DNA of 64,000 nt from Candidatus Microthrix parvicella Bio17-1 (GTDB lineage Bacteria; Actinomycetota; Acidimicrobiia; Acidimicrobiales; Microtrichaceae): the NCBI RefSeq assembly GCF_000299415.1, contig NZ_AMPG01000003.1:1-64000 (forward strand), read 5' to 3'. Both the position numbers and the translations under genes were made by a program. Every line of letters starts with the position of its first letter. Position 1 is the stretch's first letter. The notes under the pieces were generated by a model, which saw nothing but the letters and a program-made list of their open reading frames with translations, was not told where the DNA came from and made no database searches. Below are positions 1 through 8,859 of the stretch, piece by piece.

Positions 1-246
1 CCTCAACGAATGAAACGACGTGTAGCCCTCAGCACGCCGATCAGCCAGGAACAACTCAGCCTCAGCTTCGCAAAGCGCCTCAACATCGAGACCACCAGAG
101 GCCATCCACCGGCTCACATGCGCGAACAAACGCACCTGATTCGCAGCCGACAACGGCGTATAGCCACTCCGGCCCAGCTCCTCAACGAAACCATCCCGAA
201 ACGGGACCAACGGGCCACACACCCGAACATCCAACGGACCACTCAT
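1..246 (-). CDS. Tyrosine recombinase/integrase, N-terminal part (cut by window edge)
   Basis: Reading leftward from an ATG at 244-246, 82 codons run without a stop to the window edge. The translation (begins MSGPLDVRVCG, contains GYTPLSAANQVRLFAHVSRW) looks like the N-terminal SAM-like core-binding domain that opens many actinobacterial tyrosine recombinases. The catalytic R-H-R-Y domain would lie outside the window. A good ribosome site, AGGAGAG, lies about 7 bases before the ATG and touches a short hairpin (256-275). The repeat block at 299-407 behind it suggests the gene sits just inside the end of a mobile element, possibly a recombinase-in-trio (RIT) type. The family call rests on the N-terminal pattern only. 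Confidence 0.72.
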   Translation of the reverse strand, partial: MSGPLDVRVCGPLVPFRDGFVEELGRSGYTPLSAANQVRLFAHVSRWMASGGLDVEALCEAEAELFLADRRAEGYTSFHSLR

Positions 247-255
247 CGTCACTCT

Positions 256-275
256 CCTGTCCAATAGCGGACAGG
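256..275. promoter_or_regulatory. Hairpin overlapping the recombinase ribosome site
   Basis: CCTGTCC (256-262), spacer AATAGC, GGACAGG (269-275): a perfect 7-bp inverted repeat about 10 bases upstream of the recombinase start. On the minus-strand mRNA its 3' arm runs into the AGGAG ribosome site. It could limit translation or serve as a recombinase or repressor site. The role is inferred. Confidence 0.45.
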
Positions 276-298
276 AAGCCTCGATCAGAACCCCAGGA

Positions 299-407
299 TT
301 ATGCCGAACACGACAACCCAAACTCCGCGCTCACCAACACATCCGCACCACTGTTCGGCATAATCACGGATTCGGCATAATGTGGCTTATGCCGAATGCG
401 GCATAAG
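299..407. repeat. Repeat cluster TTATGCCGAA at the mobile-element end
   Basis: The 10-mer TTATGCCGAA occurs at 299-308 and 387-396, and its reverse complement TTCGGCATAA occurs at 354-363 and 371-380. The copy at the outer edge is part of a perfect 9-bp palindrome, CTTATGCCG-aatg-CGGCATAAG (386-407). Such arrays of short inverted and direct copies next to a recombinase gene are typical of recombinase-binding sites at element ends. The similarity to the HNH gene stops at about 407. Confidence 0.6.
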
Positions 408-1603
408 CCGCAGAGCGGCGAGGCGTTTGAGGGGTTGGTGGGGCCGTTGCGGGAGTGCTCGATCAGGTGGTCGACCTCACACGCGCTCAACGAAACGTGA
501 CACCCGGGCCACACGCAACAGGTGTGGGGGGCGGTGGCTGCGGTGCGGGCCGACCCCGTGAACCGTCGGGCACGGCCAAGATCGATGACGACACCGTTGG
601 CGTCGACGACGATCCGCCGGAACTGACTGAACAGGGTGGTCACCCCCGCTTCGGTCGGATCGACGTCGTGGCCGTCCTGGCTACGGCACATGAAGTCGTC
701 GGGGTCGAACTTGGGTGGCCGGTCGTGCTCCATCGAGCGAAGCATCTCTTCGAACGCGGCGGCGGACCAGTGGATGTTGTGGATGAACCCGGGCGGGATC
801 GCACCGTCGGGTGCGGTTGCGGCGACCTGGAAGATCCGGAACAACGCATCAGCGCGGCGTTGGGCCGGCGTGCGGTTCAGATCCGCGCCGGTCACCGCGT
901 CGCCCAACCGGGCTTTTGCTTCGGCCCAATCGGCCTGAAATTCGGCTTCGACGAACACGTCGAAGATCTCGCGCATCTCAACGCCCTGCAACGACGCGAA
1001 GAAGCCGGTGAGGTCCCACGACGAGTCCCATGGGTTCGGCCGCAACGTGGCGTTGCGGTTCTTGTGGTTGCGTTCGTTGGCCGGTTCGGGACCGTCCTCG
1101 TCGATCAGCCGTTCCCACCGCCGCGTTTTCATTTCGAACTGTTTCGCCGACATGTTGTTCGCGTCGGCCAGGAGTTCGTCCTGGCGGGCCTCCATGGCCG
1201 GGGCGACCCGCTCGTTGGAGTGGACCCGACCGAGGAGGTGCATCTGCTCGGTGCCGATCTCGCCGTTCGACCATGCATCGGCCAGCATGGGGAGATCGCG
1301 GCACGCCTTCGCGGTCTTCTGCCGGGCTGACGATTCTGCCCCGGACAGCCTGGCGACATGCTGGGCCATCGTCCCAGCAGATGCATGCCCGTCATCGACA
1401 TGCAACGCTCGCTGGTCGATGACACCGACCAGCAGGGTGGCCGCCGAGTCGACCCGGCGACGCAACACCTCGACCTCGCGGAGCCACATGATGGCGTCCT
1501 TGCCGTCGGCGGGCGCGACGCCTGCGGCAAACAGGCTGTCCAACGCCGTGTTGGCCTGATCGATGGCGGTTGCTGCTCCCGTCAAGAGCACCTTCGAACT
1601 CAT
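299..1603 (-). CDS. DUF222 / 13E12-family HNH endonuclease, 3' end replaced by element DNA
   Basis: A 434-residue protein of the DUF222 plus C-terminal HNH family, which is repeated many times in actinobacterial genomes. The HNH part shows the zinc-binding CVWPGC, then CEVDHL, then TNPSNASPLCG. In the family an LCxxHHxxKH segment should follow. Here the reading frame instead enters the TTATGCCGAA repeats and ends in about 33 residues translated from them (CRIRHKPHYAESVIMPNSG and on). The final metal/active-site histidines of the motif are therefore lost or accidental, so activity is doubtful. The start is the ATG at 1603, since a TACGAT box ends six bases upstream and no Shine-Dalgarno site is present. 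Confidence 0.75.
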   Translation of the reverse strand: MSSKVLLTGAATAIDQANTALDSLFAAGVAPADGKDAIMWLREVEVLRRRVDSAATLLVGVIDQRALHVDDGHASAGTMAQHVARLSGAESSARQKTAKACRDLPMLADAWSNGEIGTEQMHLLGRVHSNERVAPAMEARQDELLADANNMSAKQFEMKTRRWERLIDEDGPEPANERNHKNRNATLRPNPWDSSWDLTGFFASLQGVEMREIFDVFVEAEFQADWAEAKARLGDAVTGADLNRTPAQRRADALFRIFQVAATAPDGAIPPGFIHNIHWSAAAFEEMLRSMEHDRPPKFDPDDFMCRSQDGHDVDPTEAGVTTLFSQFRRIVVDANGVVIDLGRARRFTGSARTAATAPHTCCVWPGCHVSLSACEVDHLIEHSRNGPTNPSNASPLCGLCRIRHKPHYAESVIMPNSGADVLVSAEFGLSCSA

Positions 1604-1609
1604 GTTCCC

Positions 1610-1615
1610 ATCGTA
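1610..1615 (-). promoter_or_regulatory. -10 box (TACGAT) for a leaderless start
   Basis: On the minus strand TACGAT is followed by six bases and then the ATG of the HNH gene. This places the expected transcription start at the A of the ATG. The same geometry recurs at several genes in the window. Confidence 0.45.
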
Positions 1616-1751
1616 AAGAATGCCTGTGACAACGAAGCACGTCAGGATTGGGTCGATCAGAGCCCGAGCGTCCCTGCGGAACACCACCTGACACACCGGA
1701 ACGATGTCCTGGCGGTCAAGAATCAGGCCACCCAGTGGCGCATCGCCCGGG

Positions 1752-3671
1752 TCAGGAGATGGTGCCGGATTCGCGGAGGCGTTGAACGATCACATCGGCG
1801 GCCTCGTCGGGTGACATGGCGAGGGTGTCGATGTGCACCTCGGGGTCATCGGGTGCCTCGTAGGGCGAGTCGATGCCGGTGAAGTTCTTCAGGTCGCCGC
1901 GTCTGGCCTTGGCGTACAGGCCTTTGACGTCGCGTGCCTCGGCCTCGGCCAAGGGGGTATCGACGAAGATCTCGACGAACCGTCCTTCGCCGGCGCGTTC
2001 GCGGGCCAACTGTCGCTCGGCCCGGAACGGTGAGATGAACGACACGAGCACCACCAGCCCGGCATCGGCCATGAGCCGCGTGACCTCGGCGATTCGGCGG
2101 ATGTTCTCCACCCGGTCGGCGTCGGTGAAGCCCAGGTCGTGGTTGAGCCCGTGGCGCACGTTGTCACCGTCGAGGAGGAAGGTGTGAACGCCCTGGGCGT
2201 GCAGTTGGGCTTCGACCCGGTTGGCGATGGTGGACTTGCCTGAACCGGACAGGCCGGTCAACCACAGCACCGAGGCGCCGTGACCCTTGAGGGTGCCCCG
2301 TGACTCGGCCGTGACGTCAAGGGCCTGCCAGTGCACGTTCTGGCTGCGGCGCAGGGCGAACTGCAACATGCCGGCCCCCACGGTGGCGTTGGTCAGCCGG
2401 TCGATCAGAATGAAGCCGCCCATGTCGCGGTTGACCTCGTAGGGGTCGAACGGGATGGCGCGGTCGGTGGTGATGGTGCACACGCCGATCTCGTTGAGTC
2501 CCAGGGTCTTGGCCGCCAGGTGCTGCAGCGTGTTCACATCGACGGTGTGCTTCGGCGGCGACAGCGTGGCGCCGACGGTGGTGGCGCCCAGCTTCAGCAG
2601 GTAGGGGCGGCCGGGCAGCAACTCCTCCTCCTGCATCCACACGATGTGGGCTTCGAACTGATCGGCGATGGTGGGCGGGTCGGCGTCGGCGCACAGCACG
2701 TCACCCCTGCTGACATCGATCTCGTCGTCGAGCACGATGGTGACCGATTGCCCGGCGACGGCGCGGTCGAGCGGCCCGTCGAAGGTGGTGATCTCTGTGA
2801 CAGTGCTGCGTTTGCCCGACGGCAGTGCCCTGATCGGGTCGCCCACAGCGATGTCGCCGCCGACGATGAGCCCCGAAAACCCGCGGAAGTCGAGGTTGGG
2901 GCGGTTGACCCACTGCACCGGCATGCGGAACGGACTGCGCGTGCCGCGGTCGGCGATCTCGACGGTTTCGAGGTGTTGGAGCAGGGTGGGCCCCCCGTAC
3001 CAGGGAGTGTTGGGGCTGGCCGTGATGATGTTGTCGCCCTTGAGCGCCGAGATCGGGATGCACGTCACGTCGTCGATGCCCAGCTCGGAGGCCAGCTCCC
3101 GGTAACCGGCCTCGATGTCGTTGCAGATCTCCTGGGAGTAGTCGACCAGGTCGAGCTTGTTGATGGCGACGATCACGTGCTCGATGCCCAACAGCGACAC
3201 CAGATAGCTGTGGCGGCGGGTCTGGGTGAGGAGGCCCTTGCGGGCGTCGACGAGGATGACGGCGGCGTCCGCGTTGGAGGCACCGGTGACCATGTTGCGG
3301 GTGTACTGCTCGTGGCCGGGCGTGTCGGCCACGATGAACTTGCGGCGCTCGGTGGAGAAGAACCGGTAGGCCACGTCGATGGTGATGCCCTGCTCACGCT
3401 CGGCGGACAAGCCATCGACCAGGAGCGCAAAGTCGAGGTCGCCGCCCTGGGTGCCGACCCGGCGCGAGTCGGCCTCGAGTGCTGCCAGGTGGTCGTCGAA
3501 CACCAGATGCGACTCGTACAAGAGGCGCCCGATCAGGGTGCTCTTCCCATCATCCACGCTGCCGCAGGTGAGGAAGCGCAGCATGTCCTTGTGCTCGTGG
3601 ACGTCGAGGTAGGCGTCGATGTCCTCGGCGATCAACGCGTTGACACCGTCCTGGATCGTTTGATCGGCCAT
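1752..3671 (-). CDS. cysNC: Bifunctional sulfate adenylyltransferase large subunit / adenylylsulfate kinase
   Basis: 639 residues that fuse two steps of sulfate activation. The N-terminal part is an EF-Tu-like GTPase (P-loop GSVDDGKS near residues 37-44, DTPGH, NKLD) that drives CysD to make adenosine phosphosulfate (APS). The C-terminal part from about residue 460 is APS kinase (P-loop GLSGSGKS near 473-480, [10 protein letters not shown]) that makes PAPS. It acts in the cytoplasm and feeds either sulfonation or PAPS reduction; no reductase gene is in the window. Its ATG shares one base with the cysD stop (TGATG), so the two are translationally coupled. Length and motifs are complete. Confidence 0.95.
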   Translation of the reverse strand: MADQTIQDGVNALIAEDIDAYLDVHEHKDMLRFLTCGSVDDGKSTLIGRLLYESHLVFDDHLAALEADSRRVGTQGGDLDFALLVDGLSAEREQGITIDVAYRFFSTERRKFIVADTPGHEQYTRNMVTGASNADAAVILVDARKGLLTQTRRHSYLVSLLGIEHVIVAINKLDLVDYSQEICNDIEAGYRELASELGIDDVTCIPISALKGDNIITASPNTPWYGGPTLLQHLETVEIADRGTRSPFRMPVQWVNRPNLDFRGFSGLIVGGDIAVGDPIRALPSGKRSTVTEITTFDGPLDRAVAGQSVTIVLDDEIDVSRGDVLCADADPPTIADQFEAHIVWMQEEELLPGRPYLLKLGATTVGATLSPPKHTVDVNTLQHLAAKTLGLNEIGVCTITTDRAIPFDPYEVNRDMGGFILIDRLTNATVGAGMLQFALRRSQNVHWQALDVTAESRGTLKGHGASVLWLTGLSGSGKSTIANRVEAQLHAQGVHTFLLDGDNVRHGLNHDLGFTDADRVENIRRIAEVTRLMADAGLVVLVSFISPFRAERQLARERAGEGRFVEIFVDTPLAEAEARDVKGLYAKARRGDLKNFTGIDSPYEAPDDPEVHIDTLAMSPDEAADVIVQRLRESGTIS

Positions 3672-4666
3672 CAGAAGTAGCCCTCCTGCTTCTTGGCCTC
3701 CATCGAACCCGACGCATCGAAGTCGATCACGCGGCCCTGACGCTCCGACGTGGTGGTCAACAACATCTCCTGAATCACCGCGGTCAGGGTGTCCGCGGTG
3801 GACTCCACCGCGCCGGTGAGGGGGTAGCAGCCGAGCGTGCGGAACCGAACGCTTCGCATCTGGGGCACCTCGCCCTCATCGAGCGGCATCCGGTCGTCGT
3901 CGACCATGATCAACACGCCGTCGCGTTCCACCACCGGTCGGGGCGCCGCCAGGTACAACGGCACGATGGGGATCTGCTCGCGGTGGATGTACTGCCAGAT
4001 GTCCAGCTCGGTCCAGTTGGACAGCGGGAACACCCGCAGCGACTGTCCAGGCCGGTGGCGCACGTTGTAGGTGCGCCACAACTCGGGCCGCTGTGCCTTG
4101 GGATCCCAACGGTGCTGATCGGAGCGGATCGAGAAGATCCGCTCCTTGGCCCGCGACTTCTCCTCGTCGCGGCGTGCTCCACCGAAGGCAAGATCGAAGC
4201 GGTACTTGTCCAGTGCCTGCTTGAGCCCCTGGGTCTTCCACATGTCGGTGTGCACCGCCGAGCCATGATCAAACGGGTTGATGCCCCGCTCGATGCACTC
4301 GGGGTTCTGGTGGACCAACAGCTCCATCCCGGCCTCGGCCACCATCGAGTCCCGCAACTCGTACATCGCCTTGAACTTCCAGGTGGTGTCGACGTGTAGC
4401 AGCGGGAAGGGTGGAGCCGAGGGGTAAAAGGCTTTGCGGGCCAGGTGCAACATGGTGGCCGAGTCCTTGCCCACCGAATACAGCATCACCGGGTTCTCCG
4501 ACTCGGAGACCGCCTCCCGCATGATCTGGATGCTCTCGGCCTCCAAACGCTGCAAGTGTGTCAGCCGCGCGGTGGCAATGGGCTCGGAGCGGGCGGGTTC
4601 GGTGTTCAGGGACTCGTCGGCCGTCGACGCGTAGGGGGACTCTGTGGTGGGGGACTGAAGGCTCAT
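3671..4666 (-). CDS. cysD: Sulfate adenylyltransferase subunit 2 (ATP sulfurylase)
   Basis: 331 residues of the PAPS-reductase/ATP-pyrophosphatase fold. The family SxGKDS loop is present as [13 protein letters not shown], followed by the typical [34 protein letters not shown] and [14 protein letters not shown] blocks. It adenylates sulfate together with the GTPase part of the downstream fused subunit. The ATG at 4666 gives the normal family N-terminus; an in-frame ATG 17 codons upstream (4717) adds only unconserved residues. No clear Shine-Dalgarno site is visible; TAGCCT at 4677-4682 (minus strand) could be the -10 box. Confidence 0.94.
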   Translation of the reverse strand: MSLQSPTTESPYASTADESLNTEPARSEPIATARLTHLQRLEAESIQIMREAVSESENPVMLYSVGKDSATMLHLARKAFYPSAPPFPLLHVDTTWKFKAMYELRDSMVAEAGMELLVHQNPECIERGINPFDHGSAVHTDMWKTQGLKQALDKYRFDLAFGGARRDEEKSRAKERIFSIRSDQHRWDPKAQRPELWRTYNVRHRPGQSLRVFPLSNWTELDIWQYIHREQIPIVPLYLAAPRPVVERDGVLIMVDDDRMPLDEGEVPQMRSVRFRTLGCYPLTGAVESTADTLTAVIQEMLLTTTSERQGRVIDFDASGSMEAKKQEGYF

Positions 4667-4994
4667 GAGAACGTCCAGGCTAGGGCCCCCGGACGCATTT
4701 CCGGCACACCTGCGCACAAAGCGGCGTTGTCGATGAGAAGGGCGCTGACATGACGATCAACGTTGAGGACCGGCTCCGCAGGGACCTCGGTCCCGTCGCC
4801 GACCTGCTGGCGACCTCCGGGTCCGATGACGTTGTGTCCCCCTCGTCATCGAGGGAGGCAACGCAGTCGAGTCGAAACGCGGTGCCAAGCAGGGTCGAGG
4901 TGCCGGTGAACCTGACGGCACCGATTGCCATCGCTACGACGCCACAGATTCCGTCCTGGTGCGTGGCTGTTCCTACCCGCGGTAGCATGGAAGT
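4667..4994. other. Intergenic region, possibly a short unrecognised gene or remnant
   Basis: About 330 bases between cysD and the toxin-antitoxin pair. A rightward frame at 4750-4998 (82 codons, begins [21 protein letters not shown]) has a plausible protein-like first third, then turns low-complexity. It would overlap the antitoxin start. I cannot assign it and suspect a decayed gene start. Confidence 0.25.
4973..4988 (+). promoter_or_regulatory. Palindrome overlapping -10 box of the first MazEF-type operon
   Basis: CTACC-CGC-GGTAG (4973-4985) overlaps a TAGCAT -10 box (4983-4988) that ends six bases before the antitoxin ATG. This is the expected position of an autoregulatory operator bound by the ribbon-helix-helix antitoxin, and it predicts a leaderless mRNA. 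Binding is inferred. Confidence 0.45.
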
Positions 4995-5213
4995 ATGAAG
5001 CTGAGTGTCAGCCTTCCCGAGAGTGATGTGGAGTACCTGGACGCCTACGTGCAGGACCAACATCTTGGGTCTCGATCAGCTGCGGTTCAGAAGGCGGTAC
5101 GACTACTTCGCGCCTCCGAGCTTGGTGCTGCCTACGAGGACGCGTGGACCGAGTGGGCGGACGGCGACGACCGAGCCCTCTGGGACGCGGCGGCCGCTGA
5201 CGGTCTCGCCTGA
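4995..5213 (+). CDS. Antitoxin, ribbon-helix-helix type (MazE-like)
   Basis: 72 residues. The start MKLSVSLPESDVEYLDAYV is the beta-strand and first helix of a ribbon-helix-helix DNA-binding domain, and RSAAVQKAVRLL is the second helix. The acidic tail (EDAWTEWADGDDRALWD) would wrap and inhibit the toxin. It overlaps the toxin start by one base (TGATG). This gene order and size are standard for actinobacterial MazEF modules. It should neutralise the downstream RNase and repress its own promoter through the palindrome over the -10 box. Confidence 0.82.
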   Translation: MKLSVSLPESDVEYLDAYVQDQHLGSRSAAVQKAVRLLRASELGAAYEDAWTEWADGDDRALWDAAAADGLA

Positions 5214-5560
5214 TGGGACGTGGAGAGATTCGCTGGGCGGACCTCGATCCAAGTCGTGGCGCCGAGGCGAACAAACGGCGCCCTGCGGTGATTGTGAGCA
5301 ACGACGGTGCCAACACGACGGCTGCACGGTTGGGCCGCGGCGTGATCACCGTGGTTCCGGTCACGTCGAACATCGACCGGGTCTACCCGTTTCAGGTGTT
5401 GCTCCCCAGCGCCACTACGGGTCTTGCTCACGACTTCAAGGCGCAGGCCGAACAGGTTCGGTCGATCGCGGGTGAGCGGGTCGGATCGCTCATCGGGACG
5501 GTCACCGGTGTCCAACTGGCTGCACTCGATGAGGCGCTCCGGCTTCACCTGGCGCTCTGA
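5213..5560 (+). CDS. Toxin, MazF/PemK family endoribonuclease
   Basis: 115 residues, the usual MazF length. The family marks are the opening RGEIRWADLDP, the central KRRPAVIVSND and VVPVTSNI, and the later FQVLLPSATTGL...AQAEQVRSI. MazF enzymes cut mRNA or tRNA at short sequence motifs and arrest growth when the antitoxin is lost. The conserved arginine of RRPAVIV and the serine/threonine of VTSN, both near the active site in this family, are present. It is translationally coupled to the antitoxin gene before it. The cleavage site cannot be predicted from sequence. Confidence 0.87.
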   Translation: MGRGEIRWADLDPSRGAEANKRRPAVIVSNDGANTTAARLGRGVITVVPVTSNIDRVYPFQVLLPSATTGLAHDFKAQAEQVRSIAGERVGSLIGTVTGVQLAALDEALRLHLAL

Positions 5561-5755
5561 CTCCGCACGCATCTGGGATCGTCGCGGCTTCAGCCAGTCC
5601 GTGGGGAACAACGCTGGGAGCATTGGGTGCGAGCGGGTGGCAGGCGTACCCGGTGGATCTCCAAGGTCGCGGCAGGAGCGAGTGGGCGAAAGATGGGGAC
5701 GACTCGCTGGACGACTCAGGTGTGGCCTGAAGGCCGCCCCGGTAGCGTCTCGGTC

Positions 5756-6142
5756 ATGTCAGCAGATCCAGCAGCCATCCTCTCGGCCGTCGAGAGCTAC
5801 ATCAAGTTCTTCTCCACCAACGATCGGGCGGGCTACCTGTCGTTGTTTGCCGATGACGCCTGGGTGGAGGACCCGGTGGGCTCGCCCAAGCACCAGGGCC
5901 TCGACGCGATCGGCGCGTTCTGGGACGGCTCGCGCGAGCTGGCTCCAGAGATCGAGCTCCGCCTGATCAAGGTCAACGTGTGTGGCGGCGAGGTCGCGTT
6001 CCTCATGGAGATCCGACCGATGTTGGGCGACCAGCAGATGGTGATGACCGCCATCGACGTCATGACCTTCGACGATGACGCGCGTGTCACCACGTTGCGG
6101 GCCTACTTTGATATGTCCGAGATGCGTCTCGCCGACGACTGA
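5756..6142 (+). CDS. SnoaL / ketosteroid-isomerase-like (NTF2-fold) protein
   Basis: 128 residues, a single NTF2-like alpha+beta barrel. Visible are the N-terminal helix pair (ILSAVESYIKFFSTNDRAGYLSLFADDA), the typical WVEDPVGSPKHQGLDAIGAFW turn, and a beta-rich C-terminal half ending in a YFDMSEM strand. In lipid- and steroid-degrading actinobacteria, proteins of this size next to thiolases are often annotated as steroid delta-isomerases; the substrate here is unknown. The start at 5756 is preceded by TAGCGT (5743-5748) and seven bases, fitting a leaderless mRNA. Longer in-frame extension upstream is unconserved and arginine-rich. Confidence 0.75.
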   Translation: MSADPAAILSAVESYIKFFSTNDRAGYLSLFADDAWVEDPVGSPKHQGLDAIGAFWDGSRELAPEIELRLIKVNVCGGEVAFLMEIRPMLGDQQMVMTAIDVMTFDDDARVTTLRAYFDMSEMRLADD

Positions 6143-6268
6143 ACCCTGAAGGCCTCCCCACGGGTGGTGCTGGGCGCCCTCATTGGCCCGGTTTCTGACG
6201 AGGCGTCAGACTGGGGCAAACCAGGAGCAGGTTGGCCGTTGTGCAACCTGCCGATCGGGAGGATCACC

Positions 6269-7423
6269 ATGGCCGAGGCCTACATCGTCGACGCAGTCCG
6301 AACCCCGGTGGGGCGACGGGGAGGGGGCCTCTCGGCCGTGCACCCGGCCGACCTGGGTGCCCACTCGCTCAAGGCGCTGATGGAGCGCACCGGCGTGGAC
6401 CCGGGGGCAGTCGAGGATGTGATCTTCGGGTGTGTCGACACGATCGGTGGCCAGGCCGGCGACATCGCCCGCACCTGCTGGCTGGCGGCCGGGCTGCCGG
6501 ACCACGTGCCGGGCACCACCATCGACCGCCAGTGCGGGTCGTCACAACAGGCCGTGCATTTTGCCGCCCAGGGGGTCATGTCGGGCACGTCGGACCTGAT
6601 CGTGGCCGGCGGGGTGCAGCAAATGTCCACCATTCCGATCAGCTCGTCCATGTTGGTCGGCGACCAGTTCGGCTACCCGGACCCGTTCAGTGGCTCGTTG
6701 GGTTGGCAGGAGCGATACGGCGACCAGGAGGTCAGCCAGTTTCGTTCGGCGCAGATGATCGCCGACAAGTGGGACTGCAGCCGCGACGAGATGGAGTCCT
6801 TCGCGGTGGAGAGCCACGAGCGGGCCATCCGGGCACGGGCAGAAGGCCGTTTCGATGCCGAGATCGCCCCGTTTGGCGAGGTGATGGCGGACGAAGGACC
6901 CCGCGAACCCAATTGGGACAAGATCCGCAGCCTCCGGCCCTTGGAGGAGGGAGGCACGATCACTGCGGCGGTGGCCAGCCAGATCTCGGACGCGTCGGCG
7001 GCGTTGCTGATCGCCTCCGAGCAGGCGGTGGAGGACCACGGCCTTACGCCTCGGGCCCGTATCCACCACCTGTCGGTGCGCGCCGACGACCCCGTGTGGA
7101 TGCTGACAGCGCCCATCCCGGCCACCCGTTACGCCCTTCAGAAGTCCGGCCTCACCATGGACGACATCGACCTGGTTGAGATCAACGAGGCGTTTGCCTC
7201 GGTGGTGCTGGCGTGGATGAAGGACCTGGAAGTGCCCCACGACAAAGTGAACGTCAACGGCGGAGCCATTGCGCTGGGGCACCCCCTCGGCGCCACCGGT
7301 GCCCGCCTGATGACCACCCTGCTCGGCGAGCTGGAGCGCACCGGTGGCCGGTACGGGCTGCAGACCATGTGTGAGGGTGGCGGTCAGGCCAACGTGACCA
7401 TCATCGAACGCCTTGGTTCGTGA
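6269..7423 (+). CDS. Acetyl-CoA acetyltransferase (thiolase)
   Basis: 384 residues of the thiolase family. The nucleophilic cysteine is C89 in DRQCGSSQQA, the histidine lies in GGAIALGHPLGATGAR, and the second cysteine is in TMCEGGGQAN near the C-terminus. It either condenses two acetyl-CoA or cleaves 3-ketoacyl-CoA in beta-oxidation. A close paralogue subgroup acts in sterol side-chain degradation, which would suit the other lipid genes here. The ATG at 6269 follows GGGAGG (6257-6262); upstream in-frame codons do not look coding. The position downstream of the NTF2-fold gene suggests co-expression, but 126 bases separate them. Confidence 0.9.
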   Translation: MAEAYIVDAVRTPVGRRGGGLSAVHPADLGAHSLKALMERTGVDPGAVEDVIFGCVDTIGGQAGDIARTCWLAAGLPDHVPGTTIDRQCGSSQQAVHFAAQGVMSGTSDLIVAGGVQQMSTIPISSSMLVGDQFGYPDPFSGSLGWQERYGDQEVSQFRSAQMIADKWDCSRDEMESFAVESHERAIRARAEGRFDAEIAPFGEVMADEGPREPNWDKIRSLRPLEEGGTITAAVASQISDASAALLIASEQAVEDHGLTPRARIHHLSVRADDPVWMLTAPIPATRYALQKSGLTMDDIDLVEINEAFASVVLAWMKDLEVPHDKVNVNGGAIALGHPLGATGARLMTTLLGELERTGGRYGLQTMCEGGGQANVTIIERLGS

Positions 7424-7541
7424 CCCTCGGCTGAGGCCGCTCACGGCAATCGGCCGTGCGACACGTGCTCCGGCGCGAACTCCGGCACACTGGAGGCGTC
7501 TCCCCCATGCCATTCCCGACGTGAAGGCCCGCTGAAGCTCC

Positions 7542-8135
7542 GTGAACCAGGATGTGCTCAACACCTTTTATGCCCTGTTGACCGTCGCAGGTCAGCTGGG
7601 GTTGGTGCTGTGCGGTGCGCTGTGGCTGCTTCGGGGCCGCACGCCTTGGTGGTCGCAGCTGCGCCAGTCGGTGGCTCCGGCGGCGCTCTGGCTGGCCACG
7701 CTGGTGGCTGCGGTCGCCGTGTTCGGCAGCCTGCAGTTGTCGCTCGGCGCCGGGTACACCCCGTGCACCATGTGTTGGTACCAGCGCATCGCCATCTACC
7801 CGCTTGTGGTGGTGTGTGGCGTGGCGGCGCTCAGGCGCGACTCAGCCGTGCGTTTCACCGTGTGGCCGCTGGCAGCGATCGGCGCCGGCATCTCCACCTG
7901 GCATTACATCCACGAGCGTGTGCCTGAGACTGTTGGGGGCAGTTGCGACCCGACGGCGCCCTGCTCGATCCTGTGGATCTGGAAGCTGCACTACATCTCC
8001 ATTCCCATGATGGCCTTCACGACGATGGCCCTGATCGCCACATTGGTGGCGATGGCGCCTCGCTCAGAACACGCCGAGGCCACCAGCTCCGATACCCAAA
8101 CGTCACCAGCGACCCCACGAGGTTCCCATGAGTAA
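7542..8135 (+). CDS. dsbB: Disulfide bond formation protein B (DsbB/BdbC family)
   Basis: 197 residues with four to five membrane helices. The first periplasm-side redox pair is in TPCTMCWYQRI and the second pair in GGSCDPTAPCSIL, as in DsbB/BdbC quinone-linked oxidases. It reoxidises an exported thiol oxidase. The GTG at 7542 opens the first helix. The stop overlaps by eight bases with the next gene, a membrane-anchored thioredoxin, which is probably its partner. The C-terminal tail (RSEHAEATSSDTQTSP) is unconserved and cytoplasmic. Confidence 0.87.
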   Translation: MNQDVLNTFYALLTVAGQLGLVLCGALWLLRGRTPWWSQLRQSVAPAALWLATLVAAVAVFGSLQLSLGAGYTPCTMCWYQRIAIYPLVVVCGVAALRRDSAVRFTVWPLAAIGAGISTWHYIHERVPETVGGSCDPTAPCSILWIWKLHYISIPMMAFTTMALIATLVAMAPRSEHAEATSSDTQTSPATPRGSHE

Positions 8136-8859
8136 TCGTCCCAAGCTGAGCGGCCGTCCCGCCATCCCCGGGTACACACAGAAGCCAGAGTCGACCGGCT
8201 CGGTTCCGGTGTGGGCGATCATCGCCGGCGTTGTGGTGGTGATCGTGATCGCCGCCGGCATCGCTCTGGGCGCGTCGGGCGGCGACGAAAAAAGTGCTGC
8301 GGGGAGCAAGGACAGCGCCCAGGCGGCGGACGCCGCGTACGGCGACAAGGCGACTTCGGAGTTCCGTCCGGTGAAGGTGGACGGCGAGGCCTTGCCGGCG
8401 TTCGAGCAGTCCGAGGGCGACGCGGCGATCGGCATGGCCGCCCCCAAGCTGACGGGTGCCAACTTTGTCAATGATCCGGTGACCGTCGGCGACGGTCCGG
8501 CCATGGTCGTGTTTGGTGCTCACTGGTGTCCGCACTGCCAGCGCGAGGTGCCCAAGCTCACCCAGTGGATCGACGGTGGCCTGCTCCCGGAGGGAGTCAG
8601 CGCCACGTTGGTGTCCACGGGCGTCAAGGAGGACGCCGGCTCCGAGCCCCCGACCGCCTGGGTGGCATCCACCGGCTGGGATGACCCCGTGCTGGTGGAC
8701 AGCGCCCAGAGCGATGCGGCAACGGCCTACGGTCTCTCGGGGTTTCCCTACTTCGTGTTTCTCGATGCCGACGGCAACGTCACGCACCGTGCCTCGGGCG
8801 AGTTGCCCCAGGCACAGATCGAGCAGTACCTGTCGGAGATCGCCCCAAGCGCCAAGTAG
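8128..8859 (+). CDS. Membrane-anchored thioredoxin-like protein (TlpA/DsbE type, CPHC)
   Basis: 243 residues. Residues about 30-50 (VWAIIAGVVVVIVIAAGIAL) form one membrane anchor, followed by a low-complexity linker and a thioredoxin fold with FGAHWCPHCQREVPKL. The cis-proline loop is GFPYFVF. CPHC is the dithiol of DsbA-like oxidants as well as of some TlpA proteins, and the overlap with dsbB suggests it is the oxidant recycled by that protein. It acts outside the membrane. It begins inside the dsbB frame (8128), so translation is coupled. Confidence 0.83.
   Translation: MSNRPKLSGRPAIPGYTQKPESTGSVPVWAIIAGVVVVIVIAAGIALGASGGDEKSAAGSKDSAQAADAAYGDKATSEFRPVKVDGEALPAFEQSEGDAAIGMAAPKLTGANFVNDPVTVGDGPAMVVFGAHWCPHCQREVPKLTQWIDGGLLPEGVSATLVSTGVKEDAGSEPPTAWVASTGWDDPVLVDSAQSDAATAYGLSGFPYFVFLDADGNVTHRASGELPQAQIEQYLSEIAPSAK

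Noticed and set aside
10-267. 85-codon plus-strand frame at the left edge
   Set aside because: The minus strand encodes a recognisable recombinase N-terminus with a good ribosome site; the plus frame is its shadow.
2331-3680. 449-codon open frame on the plus strand opposite cysNC
   Set aside because: Antisense shadow of a strongly conserved gene; composition is Val/Gly/Asp-biased with no family pattern.
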